From: Bog-473 sp963840245 | GTDB taxonomy: Bacteria > Actinomycetota > Acidimicrobiia > Acidimicrobiales > RAAP-2 | Direction of reading: 5' to 3' | Assembly: GCA_963840245.1 (NCBI GenBank) | Contig: CAWIYI010000004.1 | Coordinates: 1 to 16,484 of the forward strand | DNA: 16,484 nt | In this document: positions 1 through 7,331 of the stretch, piece after piece | How the letters are laid out: every line of letters starts with the position of its first letter | How positions within the stretch are numbered: position 1 is the stretch's first letter | Notes under the pieces: generated by a model | The model's input: the letters and a program-made list of their open reading frames with translations, nothing else | Databases searched by the model: none | Told to the model about the DNA's origin: nothing | Translations under genes and position numbers: made by a program

Positions 1-1587
1 CCGAGGTGGTCCAGGAGTTCCTCGGCCGCCGTCACGGAGCTCGAGGTCAGCGCCGAGGAGATCCGCGCCCAGGATGAGTCGCTGGCCCACGCCCAGGCCC
101 AACTCGACGCCGAGGTCACCCGCTATCGGGAGCTGTTCGACCTGGCACCCGACGGGTACCTCGTCACCGACACGTCGGGCGTGATCTTCGAGTCGAATCG
201 GGCGGCGAGTGACCTGCTGGGGAGCCCGGGCGCCTTCCTGGCTCACAAACCCATGATCGTCTTCGTCGACGCGCCCGACCGTCGACAGGTCCTGAACCAG
301 CTCCACGATGCGGTGACGGGTCCGGAGGGCCACGTGATGGAGTTCGAGGCGCGGTTCGCACCGCCGGACGGTGCGCCGTTCGACGCCGCGGTGCACCTGA
401 CCGTCGGGGGCGTGGCGAATCCGGGAGTGCCTCGCGTCCGCTGGCTGGTGAGCGACGTCAGCCGTCGGGCCGAGGCTGAACGCGCGCTGACCGCCAGTGA
501 GAGCCGCTATCGGCTCATCGCCGAGAGCGCGGCGGACGTGGTGATCGCCACCGATGACGCCGGCCACGTGACCTTCGCGTCCCCGTCGACCGGCACCACG
601 CTCGCGATCGAGCCCGACGCCATGGAGGGCCACACCATTTCGGCGTTCGTCCACCCCGACGACTGGCCCCGCCTTTCGTCGCTGCGAGAGGACGGGCTGG
701 TGGGGAGGAGCGGCGCCGCCGTCTGTCGCTTTCGCTGCGGCGACGGCGGGTACCTTCCGATGGAGGCCCGCGTCGCCCCGTTCCGGCGGCCAGAGGGGCG
801 CGGTCTCGGTATGCAGTACGCGTTGCGCGACGTCCGAGAACGCGAAGCGGCCCGGGCCGCCCTGGAGCAGGCACTGAGGCGCGAGCAGGAGGCGGCCGCC
901 GTCCTGCGCGACGCGGATGCCGCCAAGTACGCGCTCCTGCTGGCGGCGGCGCACGAGCTCAACACGCCGATCGCGACGGTGGCCGGCCTGGCCGACCTTC
1001 TCGTCGGGCACCCGGACCTGCCTGAGGGTGGGATCGCGAGGATGGCACAGGGTCTGGCCTCGACGGGTGCAGAACTGCGAGCCATCCTGACCAATCTGCT
1101 CGACTCCGAGCGTGTGCTCGGCGGGTACGTGGCACCTCAGCGACAATCCTTCGACATCGTGGAACTCGTCGTCGAGCGCGCCCGGAGCCGGAACGGATCC
1201 GATCAGGATCTGGCGCTCCCATCCGGGACGGAGACGGTCACGCTCGACCCCGAGCTGACGGCACGGATCGTCGACAACCTGGTCAGCAATGCACTGCGCC
1301 ACACGCCGGCGGGCACCGCCGTGGAGGTGGCCGTGACCCGTCGTCCCGACGGCGTCCTCCTGGCGGTCGAGGACGCGGGCCGGGGCATCCCCGACGCCGA
1401 GAAGGAGGCGGTCTTCGAGGCGTTCCAGCGCCGGGCCGGCAGCGCGCCAGGGGGTCTGGGGCTCGGGCTGTTCGTCGTGCGCAAATTCGCCGAGATCCAA
1501 GGCGGGCGTGCCTGGGTGGAGGACGCCCCGAGTGGGGGTGCCGCGTTCCGCGTCCTGCTGCCTGACCCGGTCCAATCGCCTACCTGA
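1..1587 (+). CDS. Sensor histidine kinase with two PAS domains (5' end outside window)
   Basis: The frame is open from the first base and has no ATG, GTG or TTG before 181. The residues before 181 already form the start of a PAS domain (RYRELFDLAPDGYLVTD, from base 118), so the gene begins upstream and 181 is not its start. Residues are counted from the window edge. PAS 1 spans about 40-150, and PAS 2 about 168-283, starting at SRYRLIAESAADVV. A short charged coiled helix follows, then the dimerisation/phosphoacceptor helix with H318 in HELNTPI. The ATPase domain shows the N box (DNLVSNALRHTP, about 425-436), G1 (EDAGRGIP, about 457) and G2 (GLGLGLFVV, about 485). The protein would autophosphorylate H318 and pass phosphate to a response regulator. 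No transmembrane segment is visible in the part seen, and no response regulator lies downstream, so the partner and stimulus are unknown. It stops 12 bases before the convergent dehydrogenase. Confidence 0.93.
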   Translation, partial: PRWSRSSSAAVTELEVSAEEIRAQDESLAHAQAQLDAEVTRYRELFDLAPDGYLVTDTSGVIFESNRAASDLLGSPGAFLAHKPMIVFVDAPDRRQVLNQLHDAVTGPEGHVMEFEARFAPPDGAPFDAAVHLTVGGVANPGVPRVRWLVSDVSRRAEAERALTASESRYRLIAESAADVVIATDDAGHVTFASPSTGTTLAIEPDAMEGHTISAFVHPDDWPRLSSLREDGLVGRSGAAVCRFRCGDGGYLPMEARVAPFRRPEGRGLGMQYALRDVREREAARAALEQALRREQEAAAVLRDADAAKYALLLAAAHELNTPIATVAGLADLLVGHPDLPEGGIARMAQGLASTGAELRAILTNLLDSERVLGGYVAPQRQSFDIVELVVERARSRNGSDQDLALPSGTETVTLDPELTARIVDNLVSNALRHTPAGTAVEVAVTRRPDGVLLAVEDAGRGIPDAEKEAVFEAFQRRAGSAPGGLGLGLFVVRKFAEIQGGRAWVEDAPSGGAAFRVLLPDPVQSPT

Positions 1588-1599
1588 GCCCGCGAGGCA

Positions 1600-2826
1600 C
1601 TAGCTGGGCTTCGGCTCCTTGGGCAGCCCGAGCGCACGCTCGCCGACGATGTTGCGCTGGATCTCGGCCGTACCGCCCCAGATCGTCTCGGAGCGCGAGA
1701 AGAAGAAGAGGGACTGGAGGTTGTTGACCGGATAGCTCGCCTTGGCCCGGCGCGCCCCGGGCAGGAGCGTGTCCCCGCCCTGGTCGCCGAGCAGGACCTG
1801 GCCCTCCATGCCCAGGATGTCCATGCCGAGCAACAGCGTCTCCTGGTGCGCCTCGGACCAGAACATCTTGTTGCAGGCCCCCAGCGCGGCCGTGGTGTGG
1901 GTGCCGTTGAGGACGTCGGTCAGGGTGCGGAAGCCGTTGATCTCCATGATCTTGATCTTCGACCACGACCGCGCCAGCCGCTGCCGGATCAGGGGATCGC
2001 GGTCGCGCCCTCTCTGACGAGCCTCCGCCAGGATCTCGTCGAACTCCTTCTGGAAGCGCCGGTGGCCCGTGGTCGACGAGGTGCCGCGCTCGAAGCCGAG
2101 CGTCGTCATGGCGACCTTCCACCCGTTGTTGACGCCACCGATGACGTTGTCCTTGGGGCAGCGCACGTTGGTGAAGAAGACCTCGTTGAATTCGGCCGAG
2201 CCGTCCACCTGCTCGATCGGCCGCACCTCGACTCCGGGCTGCTTCATGGGAACGAGGAGGTAGGAGATGCCGGCGTGCTTCGGCGCGTCGGGGTCGGTGC
2301 GGGCGAGCAGGAAGATGTAGTCGGCGTAGCGCGCCTGGGTCGTCCACACCTTCTGACCGTTGATCACCCACTCGTCCCCGTCGAGCTCGGCTCGCGTCTT
2401 GAGGCCGGCCAGGTCGGAGCCGGCGTCAGGCTCGCTGAAGCCCTGGCACCAGGCGATCTCGCCTTTCAGGATGCCCGGGATGAATTGCTGCTTCTGCTCC
2501 TCGCTGCCCCATTGCAGGATGGTGGGGCCGACGAGGGTGTCGCCGAAGAAGTCGGCGCGCAACGGCGCGCCGACCCGGGCGAACTCCTCGTTGAGCACGA
2601 CCTGTTGCAGGAGGCTCAAGCCTTTCCCGCCGTATTCGGTCGGCCAGCTGGCGCAGATCCATCCGCCGCCGTAGAGCTTCGCCGTCCACTCCTGGTTGAA
2701 GGCCTTGCGCTCCTCGGGCGTCATGGAGAAGTCCGGTCCACCCCAGCCTTCGGGCAGGTTCTCCTTGAGCCATCCGGCGATCTCAGTCCGGAACTCCTCG
2801 GCTTCGGGCGGGTAGGCCAGGTCCAT
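1600..2826 (-). CDS. Acyl-CoA dehydrogenase (FadE-type)
   Basis: This 408-residue protein has the usual acyl-CoA dehydrogenase size and order: N-terminal helices, the FAD/substrate loop QGFSEPDAGSDLAGLKT (about 128-144), a middle beta domain (WVINGQKVWTTQA) and a C-terminal helical domain ending ETIWGGTAEIQRNIVGERALG. It should oxidise an acyl-CoA to the 2-enoyl-CoA using FAD, passing electrons to ETF. The position that carries the catalytic Glu in medium-chain enzymes (YEGT) is glycine here (WGGT). E246 in GFERG sits where isovaleryl-CoA-type and many actinobacterial FadE enzymes carry the base, so the protein is probably active. The substrate is not identifiable; steroid side chains, branched or fatty acyl-CoAs are all possible. 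The start MDLAYPPEAEEFR matches family N-termini. A GTG nine bases earlier (2835) is an alternative, and the open frame continuing to 3216 does not resemble the family. A TACCGT hexamer ends 7 bases before the ATG. Confidence 0.93.
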   Translation of the reverse strand: MDLAYPPEAEEFRTEIAGWLKENLPEGWGGPDFSMTPEERKAFNQEWTAKLYGGGWICASWPTEYGGKGLSLLQQVVLNEEFARVGAPLRADFFGDTLVGPTILQWGSEEQKQQFIPGILKGEIAWCQGFSEPDAGSDLAGLKTRAELDGDEWVINGQKVWTTQARYADYIFLLARTDPDAPKHAGISYLLVPMKQPGVEVRPIEQVDGSAEFNEVFFTNVRCPKDNVIGGVNNGWKVAMTTLGFERGTSSTTGHRRFQKEFDEILAEARQRGRDRDPLIRQRLARSWSKIKIMEINGFRTLTDVLNGTHTTAALGACNKMFWSEAHQETLLLGMDILGMEGQVLLGDQGGDTLLPGARRAKASYPVNNLQSLFFFSRSETIWGGTAEIQRNIVGERALGLPKEPKPS

Positions 2827-2833
2827 GCGAGGC

Positions 2834-2839
2834 ACGGTA
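2834..2839 (-). promoter_or_regulatory. Candidate -10 element for a leaderless dehydrogenase mRNA
   Basis: TACCGT on the minus strand fits the actinobacterial TANNNT consensus. It ends seven bases before the ATG at 2826, so transcription would start at or next to the start codon. No purine-rich ribosome-binding site is seen there. No -35 box was recognised. Confidence 0.35.
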
Positions 2840-2898
2840 CCCGCCCCGCCGACCACATGCGACCGGGTCACGGGCCGATGCCGTCGTGTGTGGCCCGG

Positions 2899-2904
2899 TA
2901 GGAT
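2899..2904 (+). promoter_or_regulatory. Candidate -10 hexamer TAGGAT
   Basis: TAGGAT is a good match to actinobacterial housekeeping -10 elements. It would place a transcription start near 2911, about 58 bases before the mini-ORF at 2969 and about 266 bases before the operon's first gene. No convincing -35 lies 16-18 bases upstream. TTGACG at 2921-2926 resembles a -35, but nothing like a -10 lies the right distance beyond it. Confidence 0.25.
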
Positions 2905-2954
2905 CTCCCGCCAGGAATTGTTGACGTGATCCCTTCCGCACGGGGACGACGGAG

Positions 2955-2962
2955 AAGGAGGT
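2955..2962 (+). promoter_or_regulatory. Perfect Shine-Dalgarno AAGGAGGT before a mini-ORF
   Basis: AAGGAGGT is fully complementary to the conserved 3' end of bacterial 16S rRNA. It lies six bases before an ATG at 2969, the optimal spacing. It is the strongest ribosome-binding site seen in the window, yet the frame it serves is only 20 codons long. Confidence 0.6.
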
Positions 2963-2968
2963 GCGGCC

Positions 2969-3031
2969 ATGTCGAGGGGCGAACCCCCCAGTAGCGTCGC
3001 CGGCGCATGCCCAACTCCGTGCCCCAGCTGA
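2969..3031 (+). CDS. Candidate 20-residue proline-rich leader peptide
   Basis: ATG at 2969 opens a 20-codon frame ending in TGA at 3029-3031. The product begins MSRGEPP and ends GACPTPCPS, with five prolines and two cysteines in 20 residues. It is too short to be recognised as a family. The case for translation is the perfect AAGGAGGT six bases upstream. It precedes the PRC/MgtE_N/CBS-transporter operon by 145 bases on the same strand, so it could be a regulatory leader. A GGGG-CGAA-CCCC stem-loop (2976-2987) lies inside its first codons. The chief alternative is the remnant start of a lost gene or a chance match. The position and ribosome-binding site are seen; the regulatory role is conjecture. 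Confidence 0.35.
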   Translation: MSRGEPPSSVAGACPTPCPS

Positions 3032-3143
3032 TCCGCGCCACGCGCGTGCCCTGAGCCTCGAACGCGGGGATTGCACGGAGGCAGACGCCGGTCGCTGATC
3101 CCTGGTGTGGCGCGCTGCCCGACCAGACGTCCGATCCGAACCG

Positions 3144-3157
3144 GTCCCTCGAGGGAC
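3144..3157. repeat. 14-bp perfect palindrome GTCCCTCGAGGGAC
   Basis: Two seven-base arms form an uninterrupted palindrome centred at 3150/3151. As DNA it could be an operator for a dimeric repressor. As RNA it would fold into a five-pair stem with a UCGA loop ending five bases before the Shine-Dalgarno of the next gene (3163-3170), where it could influence ribosome access. No second copy was noticed in the window. Confidence 0.5.
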
Positions 3158-3162
3158 GCCAC

Positions 3163-3170
3163 AGGAGGAG
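3163..3170 (+). promoter_or_regulatory. Ribosome-binding site AGGAGGAG fixing the start at 3177
   Basis: AGGAGGAG lies six bases before the ATG at 3177. It decides the start of the PRC/MgtE_N/CBS gene against the in-frame ATG at 3105, which has no such site and would add 24 non-conserved residues. Confidence 0.75.
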
Positions 3171-3176
3171 AGCTCC

Positions 3177-4586
3177 ATGGCCACGCCACCGTCGACGAGC
3201 GCGCCGAGCCGCTCACGCCTTATTCCGGGTCGTTCCCGTGATGCGGAACGCCCACCACACCAGCGCCGCCGCCGGACGCGGCGGATACTCGCATCAGAGG
3301 GTGTCTTCGACTCCATCGTGTCGTTGGCGGGCCTTCTCGGCCGCCCGGTGCGGAATCAGACCGGCCAGGAGATCGGCCGGCTGGACGACGTCGTCGCCCG
3401 CTGGGACGACGGGCAGATGTACCCGCCGGTGAGCGGTCTCGTGATCCGGGTGGCGCGCCGACTCGCCTTCGTCCCGGCGTCCGCCATCGACCGGATCGGC
3501 CATGCCGAGGTCGTCCTCCGCTCCTCCCGGCTCGACCTGCGCGACGTCATCCGTCGCTCCGGCGAGGTCCTGCTGGCGAAGGACGTGCTCGACCACCAGC
3601 TGGTTGACGTCGAGGGAGTCCAGGTCATCCGCGCCGCCGACCTCTACCTGGCCGAGGTGATCGGCCGGATCCGGCTCGTCGGGGCCGACATCTCCAACGC
3701 CACGCTGCTGCGCCGTCTCGGCCCACGGCGGTGGCGACCGCGTCCCACGCCGGACCGCGTCATCGACTGGGCCGCCATCCAGCCGTTCACCGAGTCGGCC
3801 AAGGACGTCAGCGGCGCCGCGACGCACGTTCGTCTCAAGACGACGAACGAGGGCCTTCACCGCCTGCGGCCTGGCGAGCTGGCCGACCTGCTGGAGGACC
3901 TGCGGCGCGACGAGCGCCGCGAGCTCCTGGCCGCCCTGGGTCCCGACGAGGCCGCCGATGCGCTCGAGGAGATGCAGCCCGAGGACCTGGAACAGCTGTT
4001 GCGGGAGTCCGATCCGGTCGAGGCGGCGCGCCTGCTCGCCGCCATGGAGCCCGATGAGGCGGTCGACGCACTGCGCGACCTCCCTCTGGCAGTTCGGGCC
4101 GAGGTGCTCCGCCACATTCCGGCGGTGACGGCGCTCGCATTGCGCGAGCTGCTCGGCTACGAGGAGGACGAGGCCGGCGGCATCATGACCACAGCCCTGG
4201 TGACGGCCAAGTCCGGGGAGAAGGTCAAGAAGGTGGTGGACCGGCTCTCCGAGGCGCGGGCGCACGGCGTCGACCTCGATGCGGTGGCGGTCGTCGACGG
4301 TGACGGCCGGCTCCTCGGTGATGTCACGGTCCTCGACATCCTGCTCGCCCTGCGGACTTCCACCGACACGCGCATGTCCGCGCTCCTGGGCGACGAGGAC
4401 GAGGTGACGGTGAGTCCCCACGCATCGGCGGGTGACGTGGCCGGGCAGCTGGTAGAAGCCCGGCGGCATTCCATGGTGGTCATTGACGACGATGGGCGCC
4501 CGATTGGGCGCATCCTGGCCGACGACGTTCTCGATGCACTGGTGCCCACGAAAGGCCGATTCCACTTTCCCCGCCTTCTGTCGTGA
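3177..4586 (+). CDS. PRC-barrel/MgtE_N/CBS protein, membrane-free Mg2+-sensor-like partner of Nramp transporter
   Basis: This 469-residue protein has no hydrophobic segment. An Arg-rich N-terminus (1-40) is followed by a PRC-barrel (about 45-115; LLGRPVRNQTGQEIGRLDDV). A second PRC-like stretch follows (about 120-165; GEVLLAKDVLDHQLVDVEGV). The MgtE N-domain superhelix of acidic helical repeats spans about 228-328 (ELADLLEDL, DEAADALEEM, DEAVDALRDL). A CBS pair covers about 329-456, opening with the MgtE signature DEAGGIMTT. It stops at 469 where true MgtE would continue into its five-helix channel. In MgtE these cytosolic domains bind Mg2+ and gate the pore, so this looks like a detached regulatory module. 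Its TGA overlaps the GTG of the Nramp-type gene (GTGA), implying coupled translation and a shared job. Domain order is seen and the MgtE role is established; the gating of the Nramp partner is inferred. Confidence 0.9.
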   Translation: MATPPSTSAPSRSRLIPGRSRDAERPPHQRRRRTRRILASEGVFDSIVSLAGLLGRPVRNQTGQEIGRLDDVVARWDDGQMYPPVSGLVIRVARRLAFVPASAIDRIGHAEVVLRSSRLDLRDVIRRSGEVLLAKDVLDHQLVDVEGVQVIRAADLYLAEVIGRIRLVGADISNATLLRRLGPRRWRPRPTPDRVIDWAAIQPFTESAKDVSGAATHVRLKTTNEGLHRLRPGELADLLEDLRRDERRELLAALGPDEAADALEEMQPEDLEQLLRESDPVEAARLLAAMEPDEAVDALRDLPLAVRAEVLRHIPAVTALALRELLGYEEDEAGGIMTTALVTAKSGEKVKKVVDRLSEARAHGVDLDAVAVVDGDGRLLGDVTVLDILLALRTSTDTRMSALLGDEDEVTVSPHASAGDVAGQLVEARRHSMVVIDDDGRPIGRILADDVLDALVPTKGRFHFPRLLS

Positions 4587-5824
4587 GGGTCCGGGTCTCG
4601 CGGCGGTGGCTGATCTACCTGGCCGCCGCCGGACCAGGGCTGATCGCCGCGGCGGCCGGCAACGACGCCGGCGGCATCGTCACCTACTCCTCCGCCGGTG
4701 CGCAGTTCGTCTATCGCACCCTGTTCCTCATGGTGCTGATCACGGTGGCCTACGTCATCGTCCAGGAGATGGTGGCCCGCCTGGCCACCTACACCGGCAA
4801 GGGGCTGGCTGCCCTCATCAGGGAGGAGTTCGACCTCCGCTTGACGGCGTTCGCCATCACGGCGTTCGCCATCGCCAACATCGGCCTGATGGTGACCGAG
4901 TTCGGCGGCATCGCCACCTCGTTCGAGCTGTTCAACGTGTCGCGGTACATCTCGGTTCCCATTGCCGCGATCGCCATCTGGTCGCTCGTGCTCTTCGGCT
5001 CGTACCGCTACGCCGAGCGCGTCTTCCTGCTGCTCACCTTGGTGTTCATCGCGTACCCGATTGCGGCCGTGCTGGCCCACCCCGACTGGCACCAGGTGGC
5101 GGCCAACACGGTGTGGCCCCACTTCGTGGCCTCGAGGTCCTTTCTCTTGTTGTCGGTCGCCCTCATCGGCACCACCATCACGCCCTACATCCAGCTCTAC
5201 GAGGCAGGTGCGGTCGTCGACAAGGGCGTCAAGCCCGAGCAGTACCACTTCCAGCGGGTCGACGCGATCACCGGCGCCGTGCTCGCCGCCTTCGTGGCCA
5301 TGTCGATCATCGTGGCCACGGGGGCCACGATCGGGGGCACGGGCCCGCTCACCTCGGCCACCACCGCGGCCGAGGGGCTCAAGCCGGTCGCCGGCGCCTT
5401 CGCCACGACGTTGTTCGGGGTCGGGCTGCTCGGCGCCTCGGCCCTGGCCGCCGCCGTGGTCCCGCTGTCGACCTCCTATGCCGTGGCCGAGGCGATCGGG
5501 GTGGAGCGCTCGGTCTCCTCGAGCTTCCGCAAAGCCCCCGTCTTCCTCGGGATCTTCACCTTCCAGATCCTCATCGGCGCTGCGGTGGTTCTGATCCCGG
5601 GCAACCTCATCACGCTCATCCTCAACACGCAGGTCCTCGAAGGGGTCATCACGCCGATGACCCTCATCCTGATCCTGGTGTTGGCCAACCGCCGCTCGCT
5701 CCTCGGTACGGCCGCCAACGGCCTTGTCGCCCGCTGGGTAGGGGGATTGGCCATCGTCTCGGTGGCCATCGTGGCCGGCGTCTACGTCCTGCTCACCGTG
5801 CTCGGCTGGGTGGGCATCGGCTGA
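4583..5824 (+). CDS. Nramp-fold divalent cation transporter, probable Mg2+-type (NRMT-like)
   Basis: This 413-residue, strongly hydrophobic protein has about 11 membrane helices, typical of the Nramp/SLC11 (LeuT-fold) family. Helix 1 reads GPGLIAAAAGNDAGGIVTYS. The canonical DPGN metal motif is D28-A29-G30-G31, keeping the Asp and losing the Asn. In helix 6 the canonical MPH is T200-P201-Y202 (GTTITPYIQLYEAG), so the soft Met ligand that favours Mn2+/Fe2+ and the following His are both absent. These are the changes expected of Nramp-related magnesium transporters rather than MntH. The protein should carry a divalent cation, most likely Mg2+, across the inner membrane. Its GTG start overlaps the stop of the MgtE_N/CBS gene by four bases and lacks its own ribosome-binding site, so translation is probably coupled. 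Family assignment is firm; the Mg2+ substrate is inference from motifs plus neighbour. Confidence 0.9.
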   Translation: MRVRVSRRWLIYLAAAGPGLIAAAAGNDAGGIVTYSSAGAQFVYRTLFLMVLITVAYVIVQEMVARLATYTGKGLAALIREEFDLRLTAFAITAFAIANIGLMVTEFGGIATSFELFNVSRYISVPIAAIAIWSLVLFGSYRYAERVFLLLTLVFIAYPIAAVLAHPDWHQVAANTVWPHFVASRSFLLLSVALIGTTITPYIQLYEAGAVVDKGVKPEQYHFQRVDAITGAVLAAFVAMSIIVATGATIGGTGPLTSATTAAEGLKPVAGAFATTLFGVGLLGASALAAAVVPLSTSYAVAEAIGVERSVSSSFRKAPVFLGIFTFQILIGAAVVLIPGNLITLILNTQVLEGVITPMTLILILVLANRRSLLGTAANGLVARWVGGLAIVSVAIVAGVYVLLTVLGWVGIG

Positions 5825-5921
5825 ACGCCGGGGCGGGCGGGTCGCTCGACGGCGCCGTTTGCGCAGGACCAGGGGGTTCGGGGAGGCTAGAGGGCAATGG
5901 TGAGTCGAGGCGGGACATCCG

Positions 5922-7331
5922 TTGCCTAAAACGCCTCGCCAGAAGTGGATCGAGACCAAGGAGTCCTGGGAGCGCTCGCGCCACATCGAGTTGCCCGCCC
6001 CGATTCCCGCCGCACCGCCCCGACCTGGGGGTTTACGCGTGGCTTTCCTGATCTACCGCGGGAATCCCCGCTGCGGTGGCCAGGGGGTCTACACCCGCCA
6101 CCTGACCAGGGAGCTGGTCGCCCTCGGCCACTCGGTCGAGGTCTTCGCCGGCCCCCCCTGGCCCGACCTCGACGAGGGCGTGGGGTTCACACCGGTCCGG
6201 GGCCTCGACCTCTACCGCCAGCCCGATCCGTTCCGGGTCCCGCACCGGAGCGAGTTCACCTCCCGGGAGGACTGGACCGAGTTCGCCATCATGTGCACCG
6301 CCGGCTTCGGAGAGCCCCTGGCCTACTCGTTGCGGGCCCGTCAGCTCCTGGCGCAGCGGCGCGACGAGTTCGACGTCGTGCACGACAACCAGTGCCTTGG
6401 CACCGGGATGCTCGGCATGGTCGAGGACGGGTGGCCCCTCCTCACGACGCTGCACCACCCCATCACCGTGGACCGCCAACTGGCCCTGTCCCACACGACG
6501 AACCCCTGGCAGCGCTTCACGACACGCCGCTGGTTCGGTTTCCTCGGCATGCAGGTGCGCGTGGCCCGCGCCCTTCCTGCAGTGGTCACGGTCTCGGAGA
6601 ACTCGCGCCAGGACATCACCGCGCAGATGGATGTGGCACCCGAGCGCATGACGGTCGTCCCCGTCGGGGTCGACCCCACCGTCTTCCGCCCCTTCGACGA
6701 CGTGAGCCCGATGCCCGGGCGGATCATGGTCACCTCGAGCAGCGATGTCCCGATGAAGGGCCTGGTGCCGCTCCTCGAAGCGGTGGCCAAGCTGCGGACC
6801 GAACGGGACGTCGAACTCACCGTGATCGGACGCCCCAACGAGGGCGGCCGGGTCGAAAAGGCCATCGCCCGGCTGGGGCTCGCCGACGCAGTGCACTGCG
6901 TGAGCGGCATCAGTGACGACGAGCTGGCCCGTCTCTACGGAGAGGCCGAGGTCGCTGTGGTGCCGTCCCTCTACGAGGGCTTCTCTCTGCCGGCGATCGA
7001 GGCCATGTCGTGCGGTGTGGCCATCGTCGCCACCACCGGTGGCGCGTTGCCCGAGGTCGTGGGCAACGACGGCGCGACGGGCCTGCTGGTGCCACCGGAC
7101 GATCCGGGCGCGCTGGCGGGTGCCATCGCCCGGCTGCTGGACGACCCCGCGCTGCGCGCCCGCTTGGGCGCGGCCGGCCGGGAGCGGGTGGTCAGCCGCT
7201 TCACCTGGCAGGTCACCGCGGCGGGAACGGCCGCCTGCTACGACGCCGTCATGGCCGGGGAGCCGCTCCCCGGCGCACCGTTGGCCGCCGTCGACGACCT
7301 GGACACGCCGCTGGCGCAGGGTGCGGCCTGA
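5922..7331 (+). CDS. GT4-family glycosyltransferase
   Basis: This 469-residue retaining glycosyltransferase has a GT-B fold. The N-terminal Rossmann half starts at about residue 39 (VAFLIYRGNPRCGGQGVYTRHL, with the GGQGVY loop that contacts the donor phosphate). The C-terminal half has the EX7E motif (YEGFSLPAIEAM, about 350-361) followed by TTGGALPEVVG. It would transfer a sugar from a nucleotide-sugar donor, in the cytosol, to an unknown acceptor. It is the first gene of a cassette with a methyltransferase and an alpha-barrel protein; its TGA overlaps the next ATG (TGATG at 7329-7333). The TTG start at 5922 is favoured because G/C-rich third positions begin almost at once after it. GTG at 6039 (39 codons later, just at the Rossmann fold) is the alternative. 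Neither has a strong ribosome-binding site. The 97-bp gap before it shows no clear promoter. Confidence 0.9.
   Translation: MPKTPRQKWIETKESWERSRHIELPAPIPAAPPRPGGLRVAFLIYRGNPRCGGQGVYTRHLTRELVALGHSVEVFAGPPWPDLDEGVGFTPVRGLDLYRQPDPFRVPHRSEFTSREDWTEFAIMCTAGFGEPLAYSLRARQLLAQRRDEFDVVHDNQCLGTGMLGMVEDGWPLLTTLHHPITVDRQLALSHTTNPWQRFTTRRWFGFLGMQVRVARALPAVVTVSENSRQDITAQMDVAPERMTVVPVGVDPTVFRPFDDVSPMPGRIMVTSSSDVPMKGLVPLLEAVAKLRTERDVELTVIGRPNEGGRVEKAIARLGLADAVHCVSGISDDELARLYGEAEVAVVPSLYEGFSLPAIEAMSCGVAIVATTGGALPEVVGNDGATGLLVPPDDPGALAGAIARLLDDPALRARLGAAGRERVVSRFTWQVTAAGTAACYDAVMAGEPLPGAPLAAVDDLDTPLAQGAA

Larger units (their letters stand above)
2827..3176. other. 350-bp divergent intergenic region with leader-like elements
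   Basis: This gap lies between the divergent dehydrogenase and PRC/MgtE_N/CBS genes and is unusually long for this compact window. From left to right it holds a TANNNT hexamer for the dehydrogenase (2834-2839, minus), a plus-strand TAGGAT (2899-2904), a perfect AAGGAGGT (2955-2962) followed by a 20-codon frame (2969-3031), a 14-bp palindrome (3144-3157) and the AGGAGGAG ribosome-binding site of the next gene (3163-3170). Long open frames cross it on both strands, but they lack family resemblance. I saw no sequence I could identify as an M-box (Mg2+) riboswitch, although a covariance search was not possible. Confidence 0.6.

Noticed and set aside
2976..2987. GGGG-CGAA-CCCC hairpin as an intrinsic terminator
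   Set aside because: The stem is only four pairs and no T-run follows. It is noted only as part of the mini-ORF.
3032..3176. M-box or other Mg2+ riboswitch before the operon
   Set aside because: I could not recognise the conserved core motifs by eye. A covariance-model search with a significant hit would overturn this.
5897..5929. Ten-codon frame (ATG...TAA) overlapping the glycosyltransferase TTG start
   Set aside because: The purine-rich sequence before it is at poor spacing and the peptide is very short. Chance is the simplest explanation, although a coupling leader is possible.
4157..5986. 609-codon open frame on the minus strand across the Nramp gene
   Set aside because: It is antisense to a clearly conserved transporter. 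Its product is a low-complexity His/Asp/Gly/Arg-rich string typical of GC-rich shadow frames.
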